From Desulfuromonas sp. CSMB_57 (GTDB lineage Bacteria > Desulfobacterota > Desulfuromonadia > Desulfuromonadales > Syntrophotaleaceae), in contig NZ_JAFCIY020000015.1 in the NCBI RefSeq assembly GCF_020194955.2, positions 1 through 34,758 of the forward strand: DNA of 34,758 bases. Direction: 5' to 3'. Each line of letters starts with the position of its first letter. Within the stretch, counting starts at the first letter, position 1. A program made the translations under genes and the position numbers. Shown in pieces: positions 8,636 to 16,175 of this stretch. The notes under the pieces are model-generated. The model saw only the letters and a list, made by a program, of their open reading frames with translations. It was not told the DNA's origin and made no database searches.

Positions 8636-8672
8636 TTGACATTATAATATCATTTATGACATTATAATGTTC
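8636..8672 (+). promoter_or_regulatory. AT-rich promoter/operator shared with the modA-regulator region
   Basis: TTGACA (8636-8641) begins two direct copies of TGACATTATAAT (8637-8648 and 8657-8668) whose starts are 20 bp apart, about two helical turns. Each copy is part of a near-palindrome (TGAyATTATAATrTCA type). An ungapped alignment with 21616-21581 (minus strand) gives 28 of 36 identical positions. In both places TTGACA points toward the transport genes. It probably combines a promoter and a binding site for the XRE-PBP regulator at 21610. Confidence 0.6.
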
Positions 8673-9038
8673 AGTTCGGCTTTCGGCCACCACAACTGCC
8701 CGGGGAAAACAACCAACCCAAGAATCTGCACCCCGTGTCGACCTCACCGCCGACATGACCGAATCTCCCGGCAAGACCGTTCCCATCCTGCGCCCACTTC
8801 GTCCTCCGCACCGCGGACTCAACGAAACCCGCATGATTCCGGTCTTTTTTTCAGGAATCGTAAGGGTTTTTCGTATTCGGCGCCAACGGCATGCGGCCGC
8901 CCCATGCTTCGGTTCCGATCTGTTTGCCATGTCATACGCCGTTCGTATCGACTTGGTTGCCGGGCCCGAACGTTAAACCAGCCTCCCTGACATGAAAACA
9001 ACTTCAAAAAATGCATGTCCGCATGCCGTGGATGAATT

Positions 9039-9872
9039 ATGGACCTACCCTTGATTGACTGGAATGAGATCTGGCGGAAACAGCAACCGCGAACCTTCGA
9101 TGAAGAACGCAACCGGAGTTACTGGAACAAACGCGCCAAGACCTTCAGCCGACCGGAAAATGTCAGCCCTTATGTAGACCGGTTTCTGAACCTGCTGCAG
9201 CCCGAACCCCATTGGCGGGTTCTGGATGTCGGCTGTGCCGCCGGGACCCTGGCCGTTCCCCTGGCTTCCCGGGTCTGCCAAGTCACGGGCCTGGATATTT
9301 CACCGCACATGCTTGCCGGCCTGCAGGAGACCTGCAGGGCGCAGAACATTCAAAACATTCGTCCCGTCGAGGCGTCCTGGAACGATGACTGGCAGAGCCT
9401 GGGCATCGAGCCCCACGAGGTGGTCATCGCCTCACGTTCCGTGATCGTCCCGGACCTGCGCCAGGCCATTGTCAAGCTCAACCGGTTCGCCACCAGCAAG
9501 GTCTGCATCTCCATCCCGGTCGGCACCGGACCTTTCGATCCACTGCTATTGCGTGCCATCGGCCGCCCTTGTCGTTGCGGCGCCGATTATATCTGTGTGG
9601 TCAACCTGCTTTACCAGATGGGCCTGCGGGCCAGCCTCAATTTCATCACCTACGAGGAAGAGTCCGGCTATCAGGATGAGGCGGAGGCCTTTCGCGCCCA
9701 CCAACGCCGCTTGGGAGAACTGACGGCCGACGAGGAACAGGCCCTGCGACAATATCTGCGCACCGGCTACATCCGCCGCGATGACCGCTGGCAACGAGCC
9801 GAACCCCTGCGGGTCAGTTGGGCGGTCCTGGACTGGTCTCCGGTTCCGGAGGCGCCGGACCGTCTACCCTGA
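9039..9872 (+). CDS. Class I SAM-dependent methyltransferase
   Basis: A 277-residue cytoplasmic methyltransferase. SAM-binding motif I is VLDVGCAAGTLAVPLA (about 61-76), followed by the acidic residue at the end of strand 2 (VTGLDISPHML). The N-terminus (YWNKRAKTF) and these motifs place it among Rossmann-fold methyltransferases of unknown substrate. It is the first gene of an apparent operon with a TonB receptor (28-bp gap), a BtuFCD-like transporter and FmdE. A role in making or modifying the metal-chelating ligand, or in processing the imported compound, is inferred from context only. No strong ribosome site precedes the ATG. The region upstream carries the shared operator. Confidence 0.8.
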   Translation: MDLPLIDWNEIWRKQQPRTFDEERNRSYWNKRAKTFSRPENVSPYVDRFLNLLQPEPHWRVLDVGCAAGTLAVPLASRVCQVTGLDISPHMLAGLQETCRAQNIQNIRPVEASWNDDWQSLGIEPHEVVIASRSVIVPDLRQAIVKLNRFATSKVCISIPVGTGPFDPLLLRAIGRPCRCGADYICVVNLLYQMGLRASLNFITYEEESGYQDEAEAFRAHQRRLGELTADEEQALRQYLRTGYIRRDDRWQRAEPLRVSWAVLDWSPVPEAPDRLP

Positions 9873-9900
9873 ACTTTTTTGCAGTCCTGGAGGGAACCTG

Positions 9901-11922
9901 ATGCACAACGATTCATCCGCAAAACGAAACCGTTCGCCTTTTCTCCTCTGGCCGACCGTACTGCTTTACCTGCTGCCCATCACCGCCGGGGCCTCGCCCT
10001 TGGCGACGGAAGGGGTCTTCACTCTCGGCCGGGTGGAAGTCACCGGCGCCCGCGACGAAGACCCGAGAGCGTTGACTACCGAGCAGATCACGGAAGAAGA
10101 CCTGCGCCGGTTCAACCGCGACGATGTGGCCAAGGCCCTCGAACTGTTGCCGGGCGTGCATTTCACCAAGGTCGGAGCCCGCAATGAAAGCACCGTTTAT
10201 GTGCGCGGTTTCGATCTGCGGCGCGTGCCGCTGTTTCTGGACGGCATTCCGGTCTACGTGCCTTATGACGGCTATCCCGACCTGCGCCGCTTCACCACTT
10301 TCGATCTTTCGCAGGTAACGCTTGCCAAGGGCTTTGCCTCGGTCCTGTACGGCCCCAACACCATGGGCGGCGCCATCAACCTGGTGACCAAGCGGCCGGA
10401 GAAGGCCTTTGAGGCCAACCTCGGCGCCGGTTATGCCTCGGGACACACCTACCAGGCCTATTTCAACCTCGGAACCAACCAAAACTGGTGGTATCTGCAG
10501 ACCGGCGCCAGCCTGTTCAATAGCAGATACTTCCGCCTCTCCGACCATTTCCGGCCGACCGTGGCCGAAGACGGCGGCCGGCGCGAGAACTCTTACCAAC
10601 GGGATCGCAAGGCCAGCATCAAGATCGGCCTGACACCCCGCGGTGACGATGAATACGCCTTCAGCTATACCTACCAGCACGGTGTCAAGGGGACGCCGCC
10701 CTATGCCGGCAGCGATCCCGCGACCACTCCACGCTATTGGCGCTGGCCCTACTGGGACAAGGAAAGCTTCTACTTCAACTCCTTCACCGAACTCGGCATG
10801 AAGTCCTACGTCAAGTCGAGGCTCTACTACGATCGCTATAAAAACTCCCTGTTCAGCTACGACGATGCCGACTACGACAGCTTCACCCGCCCCTATGCCT
10901 TTCAGAGCGACTACAAGGATCACAGCTATGGCGGCTCCATGGAACTCGGAACCCGGCTGCTGCCGGGCAACGACCTGAAAATGGCCTTCCATTACAAGCG
11001 TGACGTCCATCGGGAACACAATTGGCCCAACCCCTACCAACGATTCGAGGATGAAATCTGGTCCATTGGTGTCGAAGACACCCTGGATTTATCCGAAAGA
11101 TGGCAGTTGGTAACCGGTGTCTCCTATGACTGTCTCCGCACCTTGGCAGCCGAAAACCTGATTGATGGGGCGCTGGTTGATTTCCCCAAGGACCGCGGCG
11201 GTGCCTGGAATCCGCAACTCGGCCTGTTTCACAACCTGACCGAGACCGCCACCCTGTACGCCACCGCGGCGCACAAAACCCGCCTGCCGACCATCAAGGA
11301 CAAATACTCCTATCGTCTGGGACGGGCCATTCCCAATCCGGACCTGCGACCGGAAAAGTCCTGGAATTTCGAATTTGGATACCGGGATCGCTTCCTCCAT
11401 CGCCTTTCCTTCAATGCCGCCATCTTCTATAGCCGCATCAGCGATTTCATTCTCCTTACCACGATACCGGATCCGGCCAATCCCGGCACCACCACCGGCC
11501 AGAACCGCAACGTCGGCAAGGTCGAGCAGTACGGTCTGGAACTGGGACTGAGCGGCAACCTGACCGCGAACCTCGAGGCGGGGCTGAACTATACCCTGTT
11601 GGCACGCGACAACCGCAGCAACGACGACAAACTGACCAGCACCCCCAGTCACAAGCTGATGGTCTTTGCGCGCCACCGCCCCCTGTCCTGGCTGAGCGTG
11701 CAGGCTGACATGAATTATTACTCCAATTCCTACAGTTCCTCCAACGGAGCACGCATCGCCGGGGAATTCGCCGTGGTCAACACCAAGGTTGAAATCGAGC
11801 CGCTGCCGAACCTGATGGTGGAAGCCGGCATCAACAACCTGTTCGACACCAACTACGCTTACGACGAAGGCTACCCGGAACCCGGTATCAACTATTTCAC
11901 CAACCTCCGCTACCGGTTCTGA
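9901..11922 (+). CDS. TonB-dependent outer-membrane receptor
   Basis: A 673-residue beta-barrel receptor. A signal peptide (about 10-30) is followed by a TonB-box-like segment (VFTLGRVEVTGARD). The plug domain has ALELLPGVHFTKVGARNESTVYVRGFD, VPLFLDGIPVYVPYDG and the end motif LYGPNTMGGAINLVTKRP. The barrel ends in aromatic YRF, a typical outer-membrane insertion signal. It imports a ligand using TonB energy. The ATG at 9901 follows GGAGGG; the open frame's extension to 9781 overlaps the methyltransferase and is rejected. Its place before a periplasmic binding protein, permease and ATPase defines a complete cell-envelope import route. The FmdE neighbour points to a molybdenum- or tungsten-related ligand; iron or cobalamin cannot be excluded. 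Confidence 0.92.
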   Translation: MHNDSSAKRNRSPFLLWPTVLLYLLPITAGASPLATEGVFTLGRVEVTGARDEDPRALTTEQITEEDLRRFNRDDVAKALELLPGVHFTKVGARNESTVYVRGFDLRRVPLFLDGIPVYVPYDGYPDLRRFTTFDLSQVTLAKGFASVLYGPNTMGGAINLVTKRPEKAFEANLGAGYASGHTYQAYFNLGTNQNWWYLQTGASLFNSRYFRLSDHFRPTVAEDGGRRENSYQRDRKASIKIGLTPRGDDEYAFSYTYQHGVKGTPPYAGSDPATTPRYWRWPYWDKESFYFNSFTELGMKSYVKSRLYYDRYKNSLFSYDDADYDSFTRPYAFQSDYKDHSYGGSMELGTRLLPGNDLKMAFHYKRDVHREHNWPNPYQRFEDEIWSIGVEDTLDLSERWQLVTGVSYDCLRTLAAENLIDGALVDFPKDRGGAWNPQLGLFHNLTETATLYATAAHKTRLPTIKDKYSYRLGRAIPNPDLRPEKSWNFEFGYRDRFLHRLSFNAAIFYSRISDFILLTTIPDPANPGTTTGQNRNVGKVEQYGLELGLSGNLTANLEAGLNYTLLARDNRSNDDKLTSTPSHKLMVFARHRPLSWLSVQADMNYYSNSYSSSNGARIAGEFAVVNTKVEIEPLPNLMVEAGINNLFDTNYAYDEGYPEPGINYFTNLRYRF

Positions 11923-11950
11923 ACGACGGCTTAGGGGAACGACAAAAACA

Positions 11951-13009
11951 ATGCATCGGAATAAAAAGATATACGCGCTGCTGTTTCAGCTCATGCTGAT
12001 CGGGATTATGAGCCTGACGCCCCGGACGGGCACGGCCGGAACAGTGACCGCCGGACACGGACCGTCGACCAGGGCCGCGGGGGAAATCAAGCGGGTCTAT
12101 GGGGCCTCGCCGCCGGCCACCCTGCTTCTTTACGCCATCGATCCGACCCTGATGATCGGTTTGAACTTCCCCCTTCGGGACCGGGAGAAACCGTTCATTC
12201 ATCCCCATGTCCACACCCTGCCGGTGGTCGGCGGCTATTTCGGCCAGGGCAACACACCCAATCTGGAACTGCTGCTGAAAATTCGGCCGCAACTGGTCGT
12301 CAGCGGGCGTACCAACGCCCTGCAGGCCCGGCTTGATGCCCGCCTGCGGCAAATGGGCATTCCGGTTGCGCGCTTCGACCTCGAGCAACTCGCGGATTAC
12401 CCGCAAATCATCCGCCGCCTCGGCCGGTTGCTGCATCGTTCGCAGCGGGCCGAGCAATTGGCCGCATATGCCGACCGGGTGTTGGCGGACATCCCGCCTC
12501 GAACCGCGTCCATACCAGCACAATTGCGCCCCCGGGTCTATTACGCCCAGGGCCCTGACGGCCTGCGAACCGATTGCCACACCTCCTGGCATGCCGAATT
12601 GATTGAATTGGCCGGCGGCTACAATGTGCATCGCTGCCAGGCGCGGGACGATTTCGGCATGGAACAGGTCAGCATGGAGCAGGTCCTCATGTACCGGCCC
12701 GACATCATCCTGGTCCGCGAAGCCTCCGCCTACCACCGCATCACCACCGCGTCGGCATGGCGCCAGGTTCCGGCCGTGCGCCAGGGGCGGGTGTATCGCA
12801 TCCCCCAGGTCCCCTTTGACTGGTTCGATCGACCGCCATCCTTCATGCGGATTCTGGGATTGCAATGGACCGCCTCCAAACTGCATCCGCAACGGTTTCG
12901 GATCGACCTTGCGGCGGAAACCCGCCAATTCTACCGGCTCTTTCTGCAGGTCGAGATCTCCGACCGACAGATTGCGGACCTGCTCGAATCCGGCGAGGTG
13001 CGGCCATGA
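11951..13009 (+). CDS. Periplasmic binding protein, BtuF/FepB/MolA superfamily
   Basis: A 352-residue protein with a signal peptide (about 8-29) and the class III helical-backbone binding-protein layout. The first lobe begins IKRVYGASPPATLLLYAIDP, followed by GQGNTPNLELLLKIRPQLVV. The second lobe has RVYYAQGPDGLRTD, HAELIELAGGYNV and MEQVLMYRPDIILV. This superfamily delivers siderophores, cobalamin, haem or, in Haemophilus MolA, molybdate and tungstate. The YAQGPDGLRT and SWHAELIELAGG segments fit the MolA-like branch, which I infer rather than prove. Its stop overlaps the permease start (ATGA). Confidence 0.85.
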   Translation: MHRNKKIYALLFQLMLIGIMSLTPRTGTAGTVTAGHGPSTRAAGEIKRVYGASPPATLLLYAIDPTLMIGLNFPLRDREKPFIHPHVHTLPVVGGYFGQGNTPNLELLLKIRPQLVVSGRTNALQARLDARLRQMGIPVARFDLEQLADYPQIIRRLGRLLHRSQRAEQLAAYADRVLADIPPRTASIPAQLRPRVYYAQGPDGLRTDCHTSWHAELIELAGGYNVHRCQARDDFGMEQVSMEQVLMYRPDIILVREASAYHRITTASAWRQVPAVRQGRVYRIPQVPFDWFDRPPSFMRILGLQWTASKLHPQRFRIDLAAETRQFYRLFLQVEISDRQIADLLESGEVRP

Positions 13010-14034
13010 GCCTTCGCACGGTCCTGCGCCGCTATTGCCCGCAGGGTCTGTTGTTGCTGCTGGCAGCGGCCGCCATCTGGTCACTGACCCTGGGGCGCTA
13101 TCCCGTCTCGACGGCTGAAACCGTCCGGTTTCTGCTCCACAAGCTGTTCGGATTCGGCACGCCGGAAGCGGTCCAATACCAGCTTTGGCATAATGTGCTG
13201 TGGGAGATCCGCGCTCCGCGCATCGCCGCCGCGATCCTCATCGGCTCGGCCCTGGCCACCTCAGGCTCCGCCTTCCAGGCCATGTTCATCAACCCCCTGG
13301 TGTCGCCCGGCCTGCTCGGCGTGCTGCCGGGCGCGGCCGCCGGCGCCGCTCTGGGCATGCTGCTTGACCGGGGTTGGGGCACGGTCCAGCTCTGCACCTT
13401 TGTCGGCGGCCTGGCCGCCGTGGGCCTGGCCGTAAGCCTGGCGCGCCTCTACCGCGGCGACCGGCTGCTGATGCTGATCCTCGGCGGCATCATCAGCGGC
13501 TCCCTGTTCACCTCGCTGCTGTCACTGCTCAAATACCTGGCCGACCCCAACGATCAGTTGCCGGCCATCGTTTACTGGCTGATGGGCGGCCTGTCCCTGG
13601 CGGATGCCGAAACAGTGGCCATGGTCGCCCTGCCGATGCTCACGGGTATGGCCGGCATCCTGCTGTTCGCCGGCCATCTCAATGTTTTGAGCATGGGCGA
13701 CGAAGAAGCCGGCAGCCTTGGTCTCAGGGTGCGGCAGGTGCGTTTCTGGCTGGTCCTGCTGGCGACGGTGATCAGTGCCCTGACGGTGGTCATCGGCGGC
13801 CTCATCGGCTGGGTCGGGCTGGTCATTCCCCACAGCGCCCGCATGCTGGTCGGCCCGGACAACCGCCGACTGCTGCCGGTGGCGGCGGTCCTCGGCGGCC
13901 TGTTTCTGCTCACCGTCGACAACCTGTCCCGCCTGCTGCTGCAGGTGGAAATTCCCCTGGGGATTCTTACCTCGCTGCTGGGCATTCCCTTTTTTGCCAT
14001 GGTGCTGAAAAACGCCAGGAAAGGCTGGGGGTGA
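13006..14034 (+). CDS. ABC transporter permease, FecCD/BtuC/MolB type
   Basis: A 342-residue multi-spanning inner-membrane protein. Conserved FecCD features include RAPRIAAAILIGSALATSGSAFQ (RaPR...GaaLa.sG..fQ), NPLVSPGLLGVLPGAAAGA, and near the end GLIGWVGLVIPHSARMLVGPDNR. It forms the translocation channel for the ligand carried by the upstream binding protein. The ATG at 13006 overlaps the previous stop in ATGA; an in-frame extension upstream to 12865 is a shadow of the preceding gene. The ATPase gene follows after three bases. Confidence 0.9.
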   Translation: MSLRTVLRRYCPQGLLLLLAAAAIWSLTLGRYPVSTAETVRFLLHKLFGFGTPEAVQYQLWHNVLWEIRAPRIAAAILIGSALATSGSAFQAMFINPLVSPGLLGVLPGAAAGAALGMLLDRGWGTVQLCTFVGGLAAVGLAVSLARLYRGDRLLMLILGGIISGSLFTSLLSLLKYLADPNDQLPAIVYWLMGGLSLADAETVAMVALPMLTGMAGILLFAGHLNVLSMGDEEAGSLGLRVRQVRFWLVLLATVISALTVVIGGLIGWVGLVIPHSARMLVGPDNRRLLPVAAVLGGLFLLTVDNLSRLLLQVEIPLGILTSLLGIPFFAMVLKNARKGWG

Positions 14035-14037
14035 AAC

Positions 14038-14880
14038 ATGCTGCTCGAAGCCCGCGATATCAGTTTCAGCTATGATGACCACCCGGTACTGAACAAGGTT
14101 TCCGTGGGGCTGCCGCGTGGCGGCCTGGTTTCCCTGCTCGGCCCCAACGGCTGCGGCAAAACCACCCTTTTGAAGGTTTTGCTGGGCATCTATCCGTTCC
14201 GCGGCGGCGAGGTGCGTCTCGACAACCGGCCCCTGCACAACCTGTCGCGCAAAGCCCTGGCGCGGGAAATGGCCTATGTGCCCCAACTGCACCGCGCCGC
14301 CTTTGCCTACCAGGTCCTCGATGTGGTGCTCATGGGCCGGTTGCCCCATAAAAGCTTTCTGGCGCCCTTTTCCCGCCGCGACCGGGAGCTGGCCCTGGCC
14401 GCCCTTGAGCGACTCGGCATCGCCCATCTGCGGGAGCGGACCTACACCTGCATCAGCGGCGGCGAGCGGCAACTGGTGCTCATCGCCCGAGCCCTGTGCC
14501 AGGGAGCGCATACCTTCATTCTCGATGAGCCGGTCACCGGCCTGGATTACGGCAACCAGATCCGGCTGCTGGAACAGCTCTCCAGGCTGGCGTCGGAGGG
14601 CTACACCTTCGTCAAATCCACCCATTTCCCCGATCACGCACTGTGGATTTCCAGCCATGTGGTATTGCTCAAGGACGGCCGGGTCATAGCGGAGGGCAAA
14701 CCGGAGCAAGTCATCAACAAGGACACCCTGTTCCATCTCTATGGTACCGAAGTCGACGTGTGGCCGTTGCTCGAAAATTTTCGCATCTGCGTGCCGGAAC
14801 GTATTCGGCAACGCTTCTGTAGCTGCCATGACAGTCGGCGGCCGGTTCATTTTTGTGAAACAGGAGGAAAACAATGCTGA
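14038..14880 (+). CDS. ABC transporter ATP-binding protein, FepC/BtuD/MolC type
   Basis: A 280-residue ATPase with Walker A GPNGCGKTT, Q-loop segment AYVPQLHR, signature ISGGERQLVLIARAL (Ile replacing the usual Leu) and Walker B FILDEPVTGLD. The switch histidine lies in KSTHFPDHAL, where the usual MVTHD is altered. It drives the FecCD-type permease directly upstream. The C-terminal tail (about 235-280) is longer than the core domain needs and carries two cysteines. The gene overlaps FmdE by 7 bp, binding FmdE into the same translation unit. Confidence 0.9.
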   Translation: MLLEARDISFSYDDHPVLNKVSVGLPRGGLVSLLGPNGCGKTTLLKVLLGIYPFRGGEVRLDNRPLHNLSRKALAREMAYVPQLHRAAFAYQVLDVVLMGRLPHKSFLAPFSRRDRELALAALERLGIAHLRERTYTCISGGERQLVLIARALCQGAHTFILDEPVTGLDYGNQIRLLEQLSRLASEGYTFVKSTHFPDHALWISSHVVLLKDGRVIAEGKPEQVINKDTLFHLYGTEVDVWPLLENFRICVPERIRQRFCSCHDSRRPVHFCETGGKQC

Positions 14881-15452
14881 AAGTGGAAAATCTGCAATCC
14901 ACCCTGGAACGCTGCGAGGAGTATCACGGTCATCTCTGCACCGGCCAGATCATGGGGGTGCGAATGGCCAGAAAAGGCCTGGAACTGGTGGCGGCCGAAG
15001 ACATCAAGGATCTCATCGTCTTCGTTGAAAACGACCGCTGTATTACCGATGCCATCACCATCGCCACCGGCGTGCGCCTGGGCCGACGCAGTCTGAAATT
15101 TCTCGATTACGGCAAGATGGCCGCCACCTTCGTCAACCAGCGCACGGGCAAGGCCTGGCGGGTGGCCAGTCGCGGTCACGCGGAACTGCCTCCGGCAGAG
15201 GCCAAGGCCAGGGCCCTGAAAGAAGACGATGAAATACTGCTTACCTGGCGGCCGGTCACCGTATCCTTCAACCCGGGCGATCTGCCCGGCCCGCCGGCAC
15301 GCATTGTCCAATGCGCCCGGTGCGGTGAAACGGTTCTGGATTACCGCGATGTCACTCTGTCGGGAAATACCGCCGAGCCGCTGTGCCGGGCCTGTGGCCA
15401 CGGCGCCTATTACCGGACCTGCGATACCGCCCCTGCGGCTGCCGAAGTTTAA
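14874..15452 (+). CDS. FmdE-family protein with C-terminal zinc ribbon
   Basis: A 192-residue cytoplasmic protein. The N-terminal FmdE motif CEEYHGHLCTGQIMGVRM (C14, H18, H20, C22) and the C56-containing ENDRCITDA match formylmethanofuran dehydrogenase subunit E homologues. A C-terminal zinc ribbon has CxxC pairs at C147/C150 and C171/C174. FmdE was named from methanogen molybdenum formylmethanofuran dehydrogenase; bacterial homologues often sit beside transporters, and their exact function is unsettled. It closes the methyltransferase-TonB-ABC operon and is followed by a strong terminator, suggesting that it handles the imported metal or complex in the cytoplasm. Confidence 0.87.
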   Translation: MLKVENLQSTLERCEEYHGHLCTGQIMGVRMARKGLELVAAEDIKDLIVFVENDRCITDAITIATGVRLGRRSLKFLDYGKMAATFVNQRTGKAWRVASRGHAELPPAEAKARALKEDDEILLTWRPVTVSFNPGDLPGPPARIVQCARCGETVLDYRDVTLSGNTAEPLCRACGHGAYYRTCDTAPAAAEV

Positions 15453-15513
15453 AGCACCCCACTCCCCACCCGGGCCGCGCCTCCTCGGCCCGACAGCCAT
15501 CGGGGCTTGACAC

Positions 15514-15546
15514 CCCCGGGCGGCAGGTGCCGCCCGGGGTCTTTTT
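15514..15546 (+). terminator. Rho-independent terminator after FmdE
   Basis: An 11-bp GC-rich stem (CCCCGGGCGGC and GCCGCCCGGGG, loop AGGT) is followed by TCTTTTT. It ends the operon that begins with the methyltransferase gene and separates it from the padR promoter. Confidence 0.9.
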
Positions 15547-15564
15547 CCTTGTGCGAGCCGGCTC

Positions 15565-15606
15565 TTGACAGCAATCGCTGTTCGTTATATAAGACGCTAA
15601 ATAACG
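15565..15606 (+). promoter_or_regulatory. padR promoter with overlapping ModE-box-like dyad
   Basis: TTGACA (15565-15570), a 17-bp spacer and TATAAG (15588-15593) form a near-consensus sigma-70 promoter. A 24-bp dyad at 15583-15606 covers the -10 and start region: left arm CGTTATAT, right arm AAATAACG (reverse complement CGTTATTT), with an 8-bp centre. It shares length, left-arm CGTTAT and right-arm TAAATA plus terminal CG with the dyad at 46-69. The arms resemble known ModE boxes, so Mo-dependent repression is plausible. PadR autoregulation at the same site is the alternative. Confidence 0.55.
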
Positions 15607-15620
15607 GAGGAGGTCCAATA

Positions 15621-16001
15621 GTGGATTTCAACCAATGTGCCTGTTCGGGAAAAAATCTGGCCCGTCTGGTTCGGCCGGCCGTACTGGCCTTGCTGACTCG
15701 CGGTGAGACGCATGGTTACGACCTGATGCAGCAATTGTGCGGATTGGCCATCTATGCCGATGCTCCGCCCGACACCAGCGGCGTCTACAAGGTTCTCAAA
15801 ACCATGGAGCAGGAAGGGCTGGTTTCGTCCAGTTGGGAACCGGGGGGCAGCGGACCGGCCAAGCGGCGTTATGTTCTGACTCGGGATGGCAGGGAGTGTC
15901 TGCGACGCTGGATTGAAACGCTGGAAGGCTACCGCTCTCAAATCAATGGCCTGCTGGCCATTCTTCGGCCGGATGGCAAGTCATCGCCAAGCATTGGTTA
16001 A
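15621..16001 (+). CDS. PadR-family transcriptional regulator
   Basis: A 126-residue winged-helix regulator. GTG at 15621 follows a strong GGAGGAGG, so it is preferred over the in-frame upstream ATG at 15507, which lies within the terminator region. The PadR core is clear: VRPAVLALLTRGETHGYDLMQQL, SGVYKVLKTMEQEGLV (recognition region) and KRRYVLTRDGRECLRRW. Upstream of the core is a short N-terminal C6-x-C8-S-G10 motif, which could bind a metal or sense redox. Its own promoter carries a ModE-like dyad. It precedes a tiny ORF and the NitT/TauT-type transporter, which it probably controls. Confidence 0.85.
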   Translation: MDFNQCACSGKNLARLVRPAVLALLTRGETHGYDLMQQLCGLAIYADAPPDTSGVYKVLKTMEQEGLVSSSWEPGGSGPAKRRYVLTRDGRECLRRWIETLEGYRSQINGLLAILRPDGKSSPSIG

Positions 16002-16049
16002 AGCAGGCGGCACAAGGCGAAGCGGTGCGGCAATCAAGGAGCACTATCC

Positions 16050-16175
16050 ATGTACCACCCTTCTCTCGACCCATCGCCTTGTGACCACAAAACCCAAGCC
16101 GAACTGCATTTCCGGATGAATGATGCCCTGAGGAGCGATGAGGGCCTGACGCTTCGTCCTGCAAAACAGCCATGA
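16050..16175 (+). CDS. Small 41-residue protein coupled to the permease gene
   Basis: The ATG at 16050 is preceded by AAGGAG at ideal distance. The frame runs 41 codons, and its TGA (16173-16175) overlaps the permease ATG at 16172 in an ATGA junction. The product starts MYHPSLDPSPCDHKTQAELH and has one cysteine and three histidines, but no membrane segment or known domain. It may be a real small protein, for example a metal-binding accessory, or a leader ORF that couples permease translation. I do not recognise homologues. The ribosome site and the exact coupling are the main evidence. Confidence 0.5.
   Translation: MYHPSLDPSPCDHKTQAELHFRMNDALRSDEGLTLRPAKQP

Larger units (their letters stand above)
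8326..9038 (+). other. Long intergenic leader before the TonB/FmdE operon
   Basis: No coding region is supported here; short open frames lack ribosome sites and family features. It contains an AT-rich stretch (about 8375-8435), a hairpin repeat (8483-8525), a promoter/operator element (8636-8672) and a weak imperfect dyad around 8826-8876 (GATTCC pairing with GGAATC, and AACCC with GGGTT). About 365 bp separate the operator from the first ATG, so the mRNA probably has a long structured 5' leader. I could not match it to the Moco or cobalamin riboswitches by eye. Confidence 0.6.

Noticed and set aside
8326-9038. Possible Moco or cobalamin riboswitch in the long leader
   Set aside because: I looked for conserved motifs and stems on both strands and found only a weak imperfect dyad; a covariance search would be needed to revive this.
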